64,000 nucleotides of DNA from Anniella stebbinsi (GCA_029215795.1 JARDYH010000005.1:34850001-34914000); one strand, 5' to 3'; positions 1 through 10,904 are shown, numbered from the stretch's first letter. Notes: generated by a model not told the origin, from the letters alone. A program made the numbers and translations.

Positions 1-692
1 CTTAACGGACTCAGAAACCATACATTTGAGAAACCATACATTTGCTTGTTATGAAACTTTCAGACTTTGTTCCATGTTTATCTGGGATGGTTTTAGGCAT
101 AATGAAAATTTGATCTGTCACCTTGAAACAAAATGGCAGCCAATCAAAACTTTTCAAGTTTTACAGTTTCAGTACCATTTAATCGATTTCAACCAAACTT
201 GGCATGATGATTCACGCTGCAGTGAGCAAATTTTAGCAATGCATTTTAACCATATGATTACCCTGACTTTTCCTGCCGGAGCAAAGTCAACACAGCTCTT
301 TCACTGTCTGATGTCACTCCGGAGCCATGCTAGGGGTGTTCCTGGGTGGAAGCTGGGCAAAGGGAAGGGGGCGGGCATGACAAGCTGAATGGCTGCTGAA
401 AAGCAAGTGCTGCCTTCTGCATCGGGGTTACCTGATGCCAACCCACAGCAGCTAAAGCACATTGTTGTTTTTTTAAAGCAGGGGCAAACCAGCACTGTCA
501 AGGCAGCCCCACGGTTATACGCCTGACTCTCCCCCTGCTGTGGGGCAACCCCCCTCAGACCCCTACCTCATAGGGGCTTTGCCTAGGGGTGTTAATGGGC
601 TTGGTTTCATTCCGATCAGGTGGGCACAATGTGTCCAACTTGACAGCTGTATAGGTTTGCTTGTTTAACAATAAGCAAATAGGGGTTGGAAC
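1..692. other. No gene recognised; anonymous DNA
   Basis: Mixed-composition sequence before the first transposon. The short open frames here have no recognisable domain and no coding signature, and I see no RNA gene or clear repeat. Confidence 0.5.
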
Positions 693-1835
693 TAGGGGTG
701 TGCATGGACCCCCCCCCCGGATTGGATTGGGACCGGATTGGGACCTCCAATTTTGTTCCGGATCAGATCGTAACAAAATCGGAAGTCCCCTGGATCAGAT
801 CGGACCTGATCCCGATCCGAAAATCGGATGTCCAATTTTCGGATCGGCCGCCATTTTTCCCCATAGACTTGCATTGGGGAAAAGAAAGCTTTCCCCTAAT
901 GCAAATCTATGGGGAAAAATGGCAGCAGGGGGGTGAGTGGGGGCCTAACTCCCCGCTGCCTGTCCCTCCCCCCTTGCGCTTACCTGCAGGGCCCTTCTGC
1001 TCCCGTCCGCTGGCGCCCCCGGGCACCAGCGGACGGTAACAAATGACCCCGGCAGGTAAGTGGGAGCCCCCTCGCGATCCTCCTTACCTCCCAGGGGCCC
1101 CCGCTGCCATCTGCTGCCGCCCGGGTGCCAGCGGATGGCAACGGAGGGGCCCCGACAGGTAAGCCTCCCCCGGCGATCCTCCTTACCTGCGGGGCCGTCC
1201 GGCGCCTTTCCCTGCGTAGATCTACTGAGGACTAGGCCGTGAAGCCTAGTCCTCAGTAGATCTACGCAGGGGAAGGCACCGGATGGCCCCGCAGGTAAGT
1301 GCCCCCCCTCCTTCCTCCTCCCGTCTTGCGATCCTCCTTACCTCCCAGGGCCCCTCCGCTGCTGCCTGGGCGGCAGCGCATGGCAGCGGAGGGCCCCTGG
1401 CAGGTAAGCCCCCCCACTGTCCACTTCCATCAGTGAGTGCCCGCTGGCGCCCACCGATGGCAGCGGACAGCCCCCCAGGTAAGACCCCCTGCTCCTTACC
1501 TGGCGGGGCATCCTCCTCTGTCCGTTGCGAGGCCTAGTTTGCAGTAGTTTACAGCCGGCAATAGGAGGAAGAGGATGCCCCGCCAGGTAAGCCCCCCCCC
1601 CGTAGTCTGCTTCCATCAGCGGGCGCCCACTGGCGCCTGCCAATGGAAGCGCCAGCGGGCGCCAGCAGGCACCCGCCAATCCTCCGTTTTTCCCCGAACC
1701 GGAGCGGGTCCTTCCGGACTGGTTCGGAAAAGATCGGACGATCCACAGGGGGGATCGGAAATTGAATAATTATATCCGATTTCCCCTGGATCGGCTCCGG
1801 ATCGTGGATCGGAGCCAATCCAGTGCACACCCCTA
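693..1835 (+). mobile_element. Nonautonomous hAT-type element, GATCC-rich family, copy 1
   Basis: The element starts TAGGGGTGTGCA and ends TGCACACCCCTA, an inverted terminal pair. It is flanked by a perfect 8-bp target duplication GTTGGAAC (685-692 and 1836-1843). An 8-bp duplication with TAG..CTA ends is typical of the hAT superfamily. Both ends are packed with GGATC/GATCC motifs, which could be subterminal transposase-binding repeats (inference). The GC-rich interior is a chain of inverted repeats: about 865-925 around a CCCCATAGACTTGCAT arm, and 1201-1280 around TAGATCTACTGAGGACTAGG. Modules are bounded by CTTACCT on entry and AGGTAAG on exit. There is no transposase. The orientation is set by the GGACCCCCC end on the left, as in the copy at 26223. 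Confidence 0.9.
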
Positions 1836-1843
1836 GTTGGAAC

Positions 1844-2746
1844 AAGAAAATGGATGGAGATCTTTGAAGGTAATGGCAAGATGCAGAGCTCCATCACACC
1901 AGCAACTTAGTGCACTCTTACCATGCCTGGTGTGCGGATTTGCAGCATGGTACTCACATGACATCGTGCCTCTCCTGCTGACACCCTGCCTCTTCCCCAG
2001 CCTTTCCTAGAACACTAAAAGTCTGGATTATTTTCCCTAAGTGCATTGAATGTGCCCTAAGCCTCCGTGTACTTGTAAAGGAACTGGAAGCTTGAATGGA
2101 TTGCATCAGGTCCTGGCAGGGAAAAGAGATCTCTCCCAGCAGCTGGCTCCAAGCCTCAATATAAAACCCAAACCTTGCATCCTAGGCTCAAAAGTGTTTT
2201 TTAAAAATCATACAATGCCTGAATCTCTGCAGACATATGATTGTACTCCCCTGATGCCAGACCAAAGGGTTGTTCCATTTTTGCCTGGCAGAAAGGCGGT
2301 CTGGTTGAAGTACTCATCTGACAGGACCTGACTGGAGGGAGAAAGAGAAGGGGAGGGGTGGAGTGGGGTGGGGTGGGGTGGAAGAGCGAAGGAGCAAAAG
2401 AGCAGCTATTCAGATGAAAGGGTTCATAAGCTTGACTTGTTTCTGCCTCAGAGGTAAAAAAACGCAGAAGCAACGGGGGGGAGAGAAATTAGGTGTGATG
2501 GAGGTTGCAGAAGGTAATTGAATTGGAAGTCAGGATGGGGATTGGAGAAGCGATGTTACAAGACCAGAGCTACTAGAGAGGTGAATAATTTTGGCAGGGG
2601 GTAGAAATGAAAGCCTTGAGAAGAGACACAGAAAACCCACAGAGGAGATGGTGGCAGCAGAAAGGGTAGGAAATGGTTAGAGTCTGAAAAAGACGAGCCC
2701 AATGTTGACATCCTCGCACTCAGTGCTATAGCTCATATCGTTTGCA
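1844..2746. other. Anonymous intergenic DNA with a short G-rich run
   Basis: No gene or RNA is recognised. Positions about 2350-2383 hold a GGGGT/GGAGT simple repeat. The rest is unremarkable AT/GC-mixed sequence with only short, unsupported open frames. Confidence 0.5.
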
Positions 2747-2808
2747 GCCAGCATGGGGATGCTGATGATTGTCGCCCAACACATCTGCAGAGCACCAGGT
2801 TACGGAAG
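2747..2808. repeat. Foldback MITE fragment (ACAACTCCCATCAT family)
   Basis: It resembles one arm of the dispersed foldback repeat seen more completely at 40293-40413 and 53487-53612: a GGGGATGCTGATGATTG core followed by CCAACACATCTGCAGAGCACC. The copy is degenerate and has no visible second arm. Confidence 0.5.
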
Positions 2809-2873
2809 TTTATAATAAGGCATAAGTTACTTTTCATCTTTAAATGGCCTCCCACAGCTGAGGTCTTTCCAAA

Positions 2874-2876
<3 letters not shown>

Positions 2877-2916
<40 letters not shown>
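2877..2916. repeat. (CT)n microsatellite
   Basis: About 40 bases of CT dinucleotides with one TTT interruption near the 3' end. Confidence 0.95.
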
Positions 2917-2924
2917 GGGTTTCT

Positions 2925-3240
2925 GTGGAAGAATTCATTATAGCAACCTTTGGAGCAGCTGTTTCATTTATTAAAGCCGTAGCAAGCCAAACCATAAGGC
3001 AACTCACTGCTCATCATAACTCGTTGAGGGGTTCTTTTTGGACATTTATTTTAGCATTGCAACGTTGTCTATTTAATATTTGGTTAACTGCGTATCATTT
3101 CAAAAGGTCTGGCGGGAGCCTCATCATGCCAGATTTATCAGTGCGGTGTGCTGCATGGTTTCCATTTAATATAAAACTGAAGTTAAAAAAAACAACAATG
3201 CAGCAGTCAAACAAAGCGGGTGTGCATGTCTGTGTGTGTT
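2925..3240. other. Candidate conserved noncoding stretch
   Basis: This non-repetitive block of balanced composition is rich in ATTTA, TAAT and GCAT-type words and shares nothing with the repeat families in the window. A 106-codon open frame spans it but matches no family I recognise and ends in a CA-like run. The sequence has the texture of vertebrate enhancer-like noncoding DNA; this is an impression only, since no alignment could be run. Confidence 0.25.
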
Positions 3241-3728
3241 TGTAAGTGGTCATGTTGGCTGTCGTGAATTGGCACTGCTCTACCCAAAAACGGGGTGGCT
3301 GCGGGTGAAGAGGGAGTACTTTGCAGAAAGAAACAAAAACTCCCTTCAGAATTGCTTACGTGTGCTTGGGGGGTGGAGGGTGTTAAAAAAGAAAAGTTTG
3401 TGAATGCAACGTGAGTCTGTTTCGTTTTATTTCTCCTTGTGTTCCACAGTATTGCTTTCTTCCCCCATATCATTTGCCACTTCAGCACTGGCAGCCGAGG
3501 GCTGTTCATACGTTTGCCCTGAAACAAGCTCTTTGGCCCACCCTATCAAGAATTTTAAAAGAGCTATGGGCAAGTAAAACAAGTCTGGGAAACAAGCGAA
3601 GCAAGATTCAAACACATTTGAGGAGGAGATCTTTGCAAGCAAATTGTCCCAGTTTGAATGTACGATTGTGGGGGAAGAAGGACTGTTCCAAATCAATGTA
3701 TTTTTTCCCAGCCAGTTTAGGACACTTA
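3241..3728. other. Anonymous DNA, no gene recognised
   Basis: Long overlapping open frames on both strands (up to 162 codons) lack any recognisable domain, and the stretch is AT-balanced enough for chance frames. No repeat family of this window is evident. Confidence 0.4.
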
Positions 3729-4078
3729 AGGTGTCATCACACAGGGGAAAATTGTATTTCCTTACCATCACTTCTCCACCCGCCACTCATTTGTCCCTCA
3801 TTACTACCTCTTTCAAAAGAGGAAGTAAGCAACCTGCACGTGGCCCATTCAGTGGGCCGTTCTGATCCCACTGCTTCTCTTGCACACAGCAGGAGATAGC
3901 AGCAACTTCTGTCTCAAAAAAAAAGTCGGACTTACTGGGGTGGGTTTTTGTGGCGTGAAGTAGGCTAGAAGGGGCGGGAGGTGTGCGGGAGGCAGACGAC
4001 ATCATGAGAGGGACCCACAAAAATCCATGAGTGCCCAGCAACGAACGTGCAATAAAACACTCGTCTGATGGAGCTCTT
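3729..4078 (-). repeat. MITE-like repeat, GTGTCATCACACAGG family, minus copy
   Basis: This roughly 350-bp dispersed repeat shares its order of motifs with copies at 6244-6625, 13253-13614 and 27535-27905: a GGTGTCATCACACAGG end, paired GAGGAAGTAA/TTACTTCCTC words, CATTCAGTGGGCC, a GTGCCCAGCA block and a CTCGTCTGATG end. The two ends form an imperfect inverted repeat (GTGTCATCACACAGG against CATCAGACGAG). It has no coding potential and is probably a nonautonomous DNA transposon of undetermined superfamily. Confidence 0.75.
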
Positions 4079-4284
4079 CGATTTTGGGCAGCAGGGTTAG
4101 AAATAACAACATGTAAAACACTGAAGTGGGCAATTTGATATGCATATTACATTCTTGTCTTCAGTTTCATGAACACAGATTGCCATTTTTAAAGGGATTC
4201 TCCAAAGTCAAAGTTTTGAAATTAAAAAGGCTGAATTTGAATTGTGGAATTCTGGCGCAAATTGGGGCCACATGCATGTTGTTT

Positions 4285-4370
4285 ACGTCCTCTTTTGAAA
4301 GAGGAAGTAATGAGGGACAGTAAGGAAACGTGATTTCCCCCCCCCCCTTGTGATGTCTCTACATCAAGCA
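4285..4370 (-). repeat. Partial copy of the GTGTCATCACACAGG repeat
   Basis: CCTCTTTTGAAAGAGGAAGT followed by GTGATTTCCCCC and CTTGTGATGTCTCTA matches the end segment of the 350-bp family. Only about 85 bases remain. Confidence 0.55.
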
Positions 4371-4482
4371 GGATATAACACTTTGAAAGCAGTTTAAAAA
4401 CAGTATATGGAATGAATCGTAGGCCTCAACAGTTGTCAATAATGTTATGAACTGTTATAAAGCAGTAGTGTAGATCCTGCCA
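4367..4482. repeat. Short MITE, GCAGGATATAACAC family
   Basis: This 115-bp copy contains GCAGGATATAACACTTTGAA, CCTCAACAGTTGTC and AAAGCAGTAGTGTAGATC. Other copies lie at 22924-23052, 45516-45668 and 49282-49433; the last two are complete, with GGCCAGATCTAC/TAGATCTAGCC ends. The outer end is degraded here. Confidence 0.65.
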
Positions 4483-6243
4483 GAGTTGTTTGTCTTCTAA
4501 ACATTATCTTTACCAGAATGGATCAGTGCTCAAATTATATGGGGAAACATAGGGGGCAGCTTTTAAAAATCTGCATGTCCCACTGTGTGACTCCCCCCAG
4601 TTTTAGCCAAATCATGATGTCTGTAGCTAGTAGTGCAGCTTGGTAATTTTAGGGCCGATCTACACACTAGGTTTGTAACGTTTCATAAGGGTAATGAAAA
4701 TTCTTTGGGCCACATGACGCACTCCCTTTAACGATGTATACCTGAAGTTTTTTAAAACTCACTTCAGCAATATACAATGGTTTTTACTTTTAATAAATCA
4801 TTTTAAGTAAAATAATGTGTCCTTCCTTACCGTTTGTGATTTGTGGGGGCAGTGCTTCGTTGACCGGCGCCCAAATGCTTAGCAGTTGATTGGTGGGGAA
4901 GAAAGAGGAAGTGGGTTAGTGAACTACAACACCCACAAGGCCTAGCCCTATACTCATTGAAAGCTAGTGAATGAAAGGAGAACTAAGGAGGAAGTGGGTG
5001 ACTGAACTACAACTCCCACAATTCTTTGCCCTAAACTCATTGTAAAAACAAAAGAGAAAGAGACGGACAGAAGAATGTGTGAGACCTCCCACACCGCTTT
5101 GAAGACTGAAGATTTTTTTTCTCCTGTAACGTGAGTACTCGTTAATGTGGCCTAAGACGTTTTAGAACGCACCTATTTGGAACGTTTGGAATGTGCGTAT
5201 TACTATTTGGAACGTGCGTATTACTACAGATGTGAAGCACACCACTATTTTTCTTCTGTTCTTTGCTGCAGCCAGCATTCCATGCTTTACAACTGTTTCC
5301 ACGTTCCTGCTATTAGAAGAAAACAAACAATACAACAAGACACTGTTTGCCAACTCTGATTAAAACAGAAATACACTGCACATGTACAGTTTCACATTAT
5401 AAACATACTTCAATCAATGCAACAGTAATAAAATAGAGTTTGTTTCTGCTACCCTGTTTTTAAACAGACTTATTTGGAGATAAATATCATTTTGTTGTAG
5501 AAAAGGCATATATATATATATGGTAAAAATAATAAAATGAGCAACTGGAACCATATGCATGCCCAGATGGCCCCAGTAGGTCCAGGTGCTGATGCCAGTC
5601 TGTTTACCTCTGCTCCCATTATCTGCCGCTCTCTGGATGGTCATTCGGGGCTTCAGCCCCAAGGTCCAGCCTTCCTGGCACCACTGCCCATAGCCTTCTA
5701 AAAGCAGTAGTTAAGGAGGCAGTCACAAAAGGGAAGGGAACTGGTCTTCCTCTAGTTCCCTGGAATTTGAGCTCTGGAATAGATCTGCTTTTGTGGTCGT
5801 GGTGCTAGCACTCTTGTACAGAGGACTGGAGATGTTTCAGGAATGACATCTTTGCCAATTCTGATGTGAACTGTCCTGATCCACCCCTCCCAAACTAACG
5901 TGCAGATCAGAACACAATTATATTTGGATTTTCATACTTCTCCAAATGTTGCTCGCAGGGGGGGGGGAGTGTTTTAAAAATGCTTATTTCAGGATCAAAT
6001 AAGGTTAGAAACGCACACTTTGAGATAAAATAAACATGCCTTTTGTGAGAAAATACATTCAAACCTGTGTATTGAAATACTAAGTTTTGTGTGGATTTTA
6101 ACAATAAATCACAGATTTATGCGGAAAAGGAACAGAACAGACTGATGAATGAACACATGCGAAACTGACACAGAGAAGAAATAGATCATTCTGACCATCC
6201 ATACAGCAGATGGTGTTATACTGGTGGCCAGATCTCTGGTCTA
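4483..6243. other. Intergenic DNA, no gene recognised
   Basis: Mostly anonymous sequence. About 4890-5035 holds two related segments (GGAAGTGGGTTAGTGAACTA and GGAAGTGGGTGACTGAACTA), and 5186-5229 is a near-perfect 22-base tandem duplication around TGGAACGTGCGTATTACTA. A short (TA)n lies near 5508-5521. No RNA or protein gene is supported. Confidence 0.45.
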
Positions 6244-6625
6244 AGAAGATCATCAGACTAGCATTTTATAGCACGCTCATTATTGGGCACTCATGGATTT
6301 TTGCACATCCTTTTCACAACACTGGCCGCCTTTTGCGTTCCTCCTGCTCCTTCTGGTCATTTTCCTGTTTAAAAAAAGATCCTCGAAAATCCGATTTTTC
6401 CTCCTACATCAAAATATGCCACCATTTCCTGCTGTGTGCAGGGAAAGCAGCGCGATAAAAATGCCCACTGAATGGGCCAGGTAGTCTTTGTTTACTTCCT
6501 CTTTCGTCAGCATGTGAAGGAAGAGGAAGATGCTCGTCCCTATTGTGAGACAGTAGCATGAGGCAAAGCAACAGGAGGGAAATATGGTTTCCCCACCCAC
6601 CCCCGCCTGAAGTCTCTCTAAAACT
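6244..6625 (+). repeat. MITE-like repeat, GTGTCATCACACAGG family, plus copy
   Basis: Plus-strand copy: AGATCATCAGACTAGC, TTATAGCACGCTCATTATTG, GGGCACTCATGGATTTT, CTGCTGTGTGCAGG, CACTGAATGGGCCAGG and TTTACTTCCTCTT occur in the family order. The 3' end is diverged. The open frames across it are accidental. Confidence 0.7.
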
Positions 6626-7892
6626 GGCTGTGGTGTGAGCCTACTAGTGGCAGTGCTGTGGCTCTTTTCTCTATATTGTGTGAGAGGTTGTGCAGACCAG
6701 GGTTTCACAAGTTGGCATGGCGAAGATGGAGAAAAAGAAAAAGAGAGATGGGATCTATATTCCTCTGACAAATTAATATGGAACATATCTATATGGGAGG
6801 GAGGGAGGGAGGGCGATCCCGGAAGTACCTAATATACACACCATCAGCACACAGGGAGCAGCCGGGGGTCAACCCAGGCAAGAAGCCTGGTGCGGAAAGG
6901 GCCCTGGTCAAACTCATGGGAGCCTGTAATGAATGAAACCAGGATAAAATTCTGCCTTTTAATATCTCGGCTTATTTCCTACGCTGGAGCTTTTAGAGCA
7001 TGTAAGAGATGACAGCCATCTATTTTCTTTTTTTAAAAAAATTGCACTGTCCATACCCACTGATATTGTATTCTTTAGGCAAATAAGGTATGTCCAATCC
7101 ATTGCTTTTGTTTGAATAATCAACTGTTTCAACCTTATGGCCAAAACAGAAATGGAGCATGAGCTGGTGGTTCAAAGCTCATTTCTGTATTTTTTGCAAA
7201 GGGTTGGGGGAGGGGTGAATTGGGCAGGTGACATGTTGCAATTGAAAGACATGTTTGGCCTTTTCTGTAACAACTCTGAAGAAAACATGTGAAAACATGA
7301 GCCAACCCTTGTGGAATCTCAATGGAATCCGTGAGAACCAAAAAACAATGAAAATGTTTTCAGAAGGTCAACTTTTAGGCACTCATTTCTGCATGTGTGG
7401 TTAAAGGTAGAAAGTGCAAAAAGCGAGGTAGAAAGTGCAAAAGCCTATTTCAAATCCAATTTTTAAAGAATTTGGATTATAGATGCAAGTAATAGAAGAG
7501 CCAAAAACACTTGTGAAAACGGCCTGGGCTTTTTTTTTACTTGATTTCTATTTGCTGTCTTTTAGTGCCATGGTTTTTTCATGAAGACCTTCCTGGACCA
7601 TAACTTGGGCTAGTTATTATATTCAGAAGGTTCAAGAGGCAAAGCTTTTTTCCTGGACTGTGCCACACGGGCTGCAGGGCTGCAGATGGTGGCATGTTTG
7701 AATGTTCCTCCACTGAAAATTCTCTTTGTGCATGGGAAAACAAGCATGTCAGAAAAAATGCTAGGTAGGCCGAATCCTTCTCCCTGGTACATTAATTTAG
7801 CATGTACAAATAATTTTTTAAAGATGGAAAGTCATTCTTCAGCCCTCCACCTACAACCTGGAATAGTACATTTCACAATACATAATCACTTG
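6626..7892. other. Anonymous intergenic DNA
   Basis: No recognisable gene or RNA. A (GAGG)n-like run lies near 6797-6812. Positions about 7409-7442 contain a short direct repeat of GGTAGAAAGTGCAAAA. Otherwise there is no structure I can name. Confidence 0.4.
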
Positions 7893-7900
7893 CTTCTGTT

Positions 7901-8220
7901 TAGGCTGACCATATGAAAAGGAGGACAGGGCTCAGGTAACTTTAACAGTGGTAGAGAAAAGGGAATTTCAGCCAGTGTCATTTGTAGGCAATTAGTCCCT
8001 GGTGAAATTCCCTCTTCATCACAATAGTTAAAGTAGCAGGGGCCCTGCCTTCTTTTGTATATGGTCACTCTAGTATAGTGCCTGCAACTTTAACTGTTGT
8101 GATGAAAAGGGAATTTCACCAGGAACTAATTGCCTACAAATGTCACTGGCTGAAATTCCCTTTTCTCTACAACTGTTAAAGTTGCATGAGCGCTGTCCTC
8201 CTTTTCAGATGGTCAGCCTA
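7901..8220. mobile_element. Palindromic hAT MITE, copy 1
   Basis: A 320-bp element starting TAGGCTGACCATATG and ending CATATGGTCAGCCTA-like (here CAGATGGTCAGCCTA), with a perfect 8-bp target duplication CTTCTGTT (7893-7900 and 8221-8228). The arms 7901-about 8040 and about 8080-8220 are inverted copies of each other. The roughly 40-base loop carries GTATATGGTCACTCTA, itself an imperfect inverted copy of the terminal sequence. The left 172 bases therefore look like a smaller element with its own inverted ends, partly duplicated in inverted orientation. It has no coding capacity. Confidence 0.92.
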
Positions 8221-8395
8221 CTTCTGTTGAATGTCTAACTCTGGGTCTTGATTGGAACAGAAGCTGAAACATTAATAGCTGAGGTATACTACCCGCACAC
8301 CCACAACCAGCAAGTCATAAAGTTGGTTACATATATCTATTATTCTTTATGCTGATTTGCAATGCTGGGGTCAATGGAGTAGCCTACTGTTTTTC

Positions 8396-8531
8396 AAAGG
8401 ACTGGATCCAGATTTAGCCATACCTAGACCCATTTGAATGAATGGGATTTCAATTAGGCTTGCCTAATTTAGGTCCCATTGATCTAAATGGGTCTACTCC
8501 AAGTATGACTAAATCTGGGTCCAATCCTTTT
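8396..8531. repeat. Foldback repeat with TGGATCCAGATTTAG arms
   Basis: AAAGGACTGGATCCAGATTT at the left pairs with AAATCTGGGTCCAATCCTTT at the right, and AGACCCATTT pairs with AAATGGGTCT inside. The arms are about 55-60 bases with a short loop. It is a nonautonomous foldback repeat of undetermined superfamily. Confidence 0.8.
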
Positions 8532-8546
8532 GCTTACTTGTGGACC

Positions 8547-8640
8547 TTAAGAGCATCATCACACGGAAGGGAGGAGGAAATCGTGTTTGCTTACCGTGAC
8601 GATAAGCAAACACAATTTTCCCTATGTGATGGCACTGATA
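8547..8640. repeat. Short palindromic relative of the GTGTCATCACACAGG repeat
   Basis: It starts TTAAGAGCATCATCACACGG and is symmetric about CTTACCGTGACGATAAGC. The left GAGGAAATCGTGTTTGC pairs with the right GCAAACACAATTTTCC, and the end CTATGTGATGGCACT mirrors the start. It looks like a solo-terminus palindrome made from the end of the 350-bp family. Confidence 0.65.
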
Positions 8641-8660
8641 GGCATTTGCACAGCAAGAAG

Positions 8661-9392
8661 GCAGATGGAGGGCTTTGCCATGAGGTTGTTCTGCTTCAAA
8701 GAGGCTGTTTATCATATATGCAGTGTGGAAGTGAGGAGAAATATTAGGCGATAGTGAGCAATCATTTTGGCAATGTGATCTGCCCTCTTTCTCTCTGCCT
8801 TTATTTTCCTGCATGACTAAAATGTGCCCTTTCATGAATGTATTGGCAATAAACAACATGTGATTGGATTGGGAGGGGGGGGTGCTTTGAGTCGCAGCCA
8901 CAATTTATCAATTATTTTCATTCACAACTAGCCACTTGTATTAGAGGATGTTTCTTACCAGACCAACACAGTTCTCTTCTCTAATGCTTATAATCGAATC
9001 TCCCTTCACCCCCCCTTCTCCCAATTACCCCCCTCCATACCTGGCAGGGTTGGCCATGAGAAACCTGAGTTGGGCATGCCAGAAATTAATTGAAATCTCA
9101 TGGTATGTTGATATTACGAGTAGTTTTCCTCCCATTACTACTGGTCCAATTGGCGCAACCCCACGGGTCATGCGGATTCCTTGTGAAGAAGATTGTTTGT
9201 TTGTGCTTGCCAGACATTCGTTTCATTAGCAAGGCAGTAAAGAGCGCTCAGCGACAGTGTAAGGGGCTGCTGTAGAGTTAAATTGTGTATCAGCAAGTTT
9301 TCTTTGAAATGCCATGGAAAACGACAGGCAATACCTGTGGTTTGTTCTGGCAAATCTGTTGTCAGGAGGACAAAAGTTACAAGTGACAGGAA

Positions 9393-9395
<3 letters not shown>
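8661..9395. other. Unique-looking DNA; possible conserved noncoding stretch at about 8880-9300
   Basis: No gene is recognised. From about 8880 to 9300 the sequence is non-repetitive, rich in AATTAATTGAAAT and CATTAGC-type words, and matches none of the repeat families here. Conservation cannot be judged without an alignment. Confidence 0.3.

Positions 9396-9425
<30 letters not shown>
9396..9425. repeat. (GT)n microsatellite
   Basis: About 15 uninterrupted GT units. Confidence 0.95.
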
Positions 9426-9427
<2 letters not shown>

Positions 9428-9550
9428 GCTAAGCAGCTTTGGAGGCTAGTTCCATATGATGAACAGCTGATCCTCTGGAGTCCCTACAACAACTGTTCTT
9501 CCAGTGCTATGTGCAACAGCCTAGGTACCTCATTTAAAAATATATATTTA

Positions 9551-9767
9551 TGATTACATTTATATCTCGCCTTTCTCCCTCTTGCAAGGAACCCATGATG
9601 GCTCACATGGTCCTCCCCTTCTCAATTTTATCTTCACAGCAACCCTGTGAAGCTGAGAATCAGTGACTGGCCTAAAAGTCACCCAGTGAGCTTCACAGTG
9701 AATGGGGACTAGAACCCAGATCTCCCAAGTCCCAGTCCAACACTCTAACCACTACACCTCACTGGCT
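9551..9767 (-). mobile_element. tRNA-derived SINE (type A), antisense
   Basis: Read on the minus strand it has the order seen in the sense copies at 28551 and 50168: a CCAGTGAGGTGTAGTGGTTA box A region, an AGATCTGGGTTCTAGTCCCC box B region, the body GTGACTTTTAGGCCAGTCAC, and a tail ending in GCGAGATATAAATGTAATCA. The tRNA-like head resembles Gln/Glu tRNAs in TGGTGTAGTGGTTA. Confidence 0.85.
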
Positions 9768-10274
9768 GTCATCGCACAACTCTTAGAAAGAACACAGTTG
9801 TCCATGTCTGATTTGTTGTCCTGTTCTAATTATAACAGGGCACATTTAAACATCTGCTGACCTAAGTTGCAAGTGTGTAGTAGATCCAACCAATGCATGG
9901 ATTTTCCCTTTTGGTGCCCATATGCTTTCCCCCTCTCCTGTGTTTGCTCTGAGTAAGGGAATAATTCTGTGCTGAGGAGGTGGAAAGTTACAAGAAGCCC
10001 TGGCCATAAATTCTGGCAATTGAAATGTGACTTGACACAAATAAGGACAACTGACACAGGATCTATTTATTACACTCCGTCACACGGTGGGCTCCCTCTA
10101 GTAATAAGAATACTTGGCATTTTCTTCTGTGGCACTCAAATTGCTTCACAGATACAAGGTAACAAATCCCTCCGGCGGAATTTTCCCCTACCCCTCAGCA
10201 CAGCTGTATATGGTATGCTGTCGGATAAGGGCAGGGTTTTGGGGTTTGTTTTAGGATTTCCAAAATAGACTGAA

Positions 10275-10275
<1 letters not shown>

Positions 10276-10341
<66 letters not shown>
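10276..10341. repeat. (GA)n microsatellite
   Basis: About 62 bases of uninterrupted GA, the longest dinucleotide run in the window. It produces artefactual Leu/Ser open frames on the minus strand. Confidence 0.97.
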
Positions 10342-10342
<1 letters not shown>

Positions 10343-10446
10343 CAAGCCACTCCCCCAAAGAATGTATTTGCAAGAGCTAATCTTTTGTTTTGTTTTTCAA
10401 TACAAATAAGAACCTGTCCTCTAGGGGTATAAGTTCTTGTGTCCAT

Positions 10447-10740
10447 TAGGCTGACCAGATAAAATCCAGGTCAGGGCTCATGTAACTTTAACAGTTGTAG
10501 AGAAAAGGGAATTTCATCCTGGTGAAATTCCCTCTTCATCACAACAGTTAAAGTTGCAGGGGCCCTGCCTTCTTTTGTATATGGTCACTCTATTATAGTG
10601 CCTGCACCTTTAACAGTTGTGATGAAGAGAGAATTTCACTAGGAACTAATTGCATGCAAATAACACTGGCTGAAATTCCCTTTTCTTTACAACTGTTAAA
10701 GTTACATGAGCTCTGACCTGGATTTTATCTGGTCACCTTA
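10447..10740. mobile_element. Palindromic hAT MITE, copy 2 (CCAGATAAAATCC end subtype)
   Basis: Starts TAGGCTGACCAGATAAAATC and ends GATTTTATCTGGTCACCTTA. Flanking octamers GTGTCCAT and GTATCTAT agree at 6 of 8 positions, a decayed target duplication. The arm is about 25 bases shorter than in copy 1 because the segment between AATTTCA and the CCTGGTGAAATT word is deleted on the left. The terminal 20 bases differ from the CCATATGAAAAGG subtype while the interior is the same. Confidence 0.88.
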
Positions 10741-10904
10741 GTATCTATATATTTCTGTTCCTTGGCTCGATCCGTTAATTTGGAGTGAAACTGTCTCAGT
10801 TACACACACGCACACACACTCCCCCCAATGCTGTGTACAATCGTGCAATTGGGTAATTTTAGACTCTCAACTTCATAGTCCTCTTTAGATGGTAATGCAT
10901 GTAT

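Noticed and set aside
3411..3899. 162-codon plus-strand open frame as a gene
   Set aside because: No recognisable domain, overlapped by frames on the other strand, and its end runs into a dispersed repeat.
5177..5359. Small tyrosine-rich open frame
   Set aside because: Reflects a local 22-base tandem duplication; no family recognised.
7901..8220. Tc1/mariner assignment from TA at both ends
   Set aside because: The TA belongs to the TAGG/CCTA terminus; exact 8-bp duplications outside it in several copies support hAT instead.
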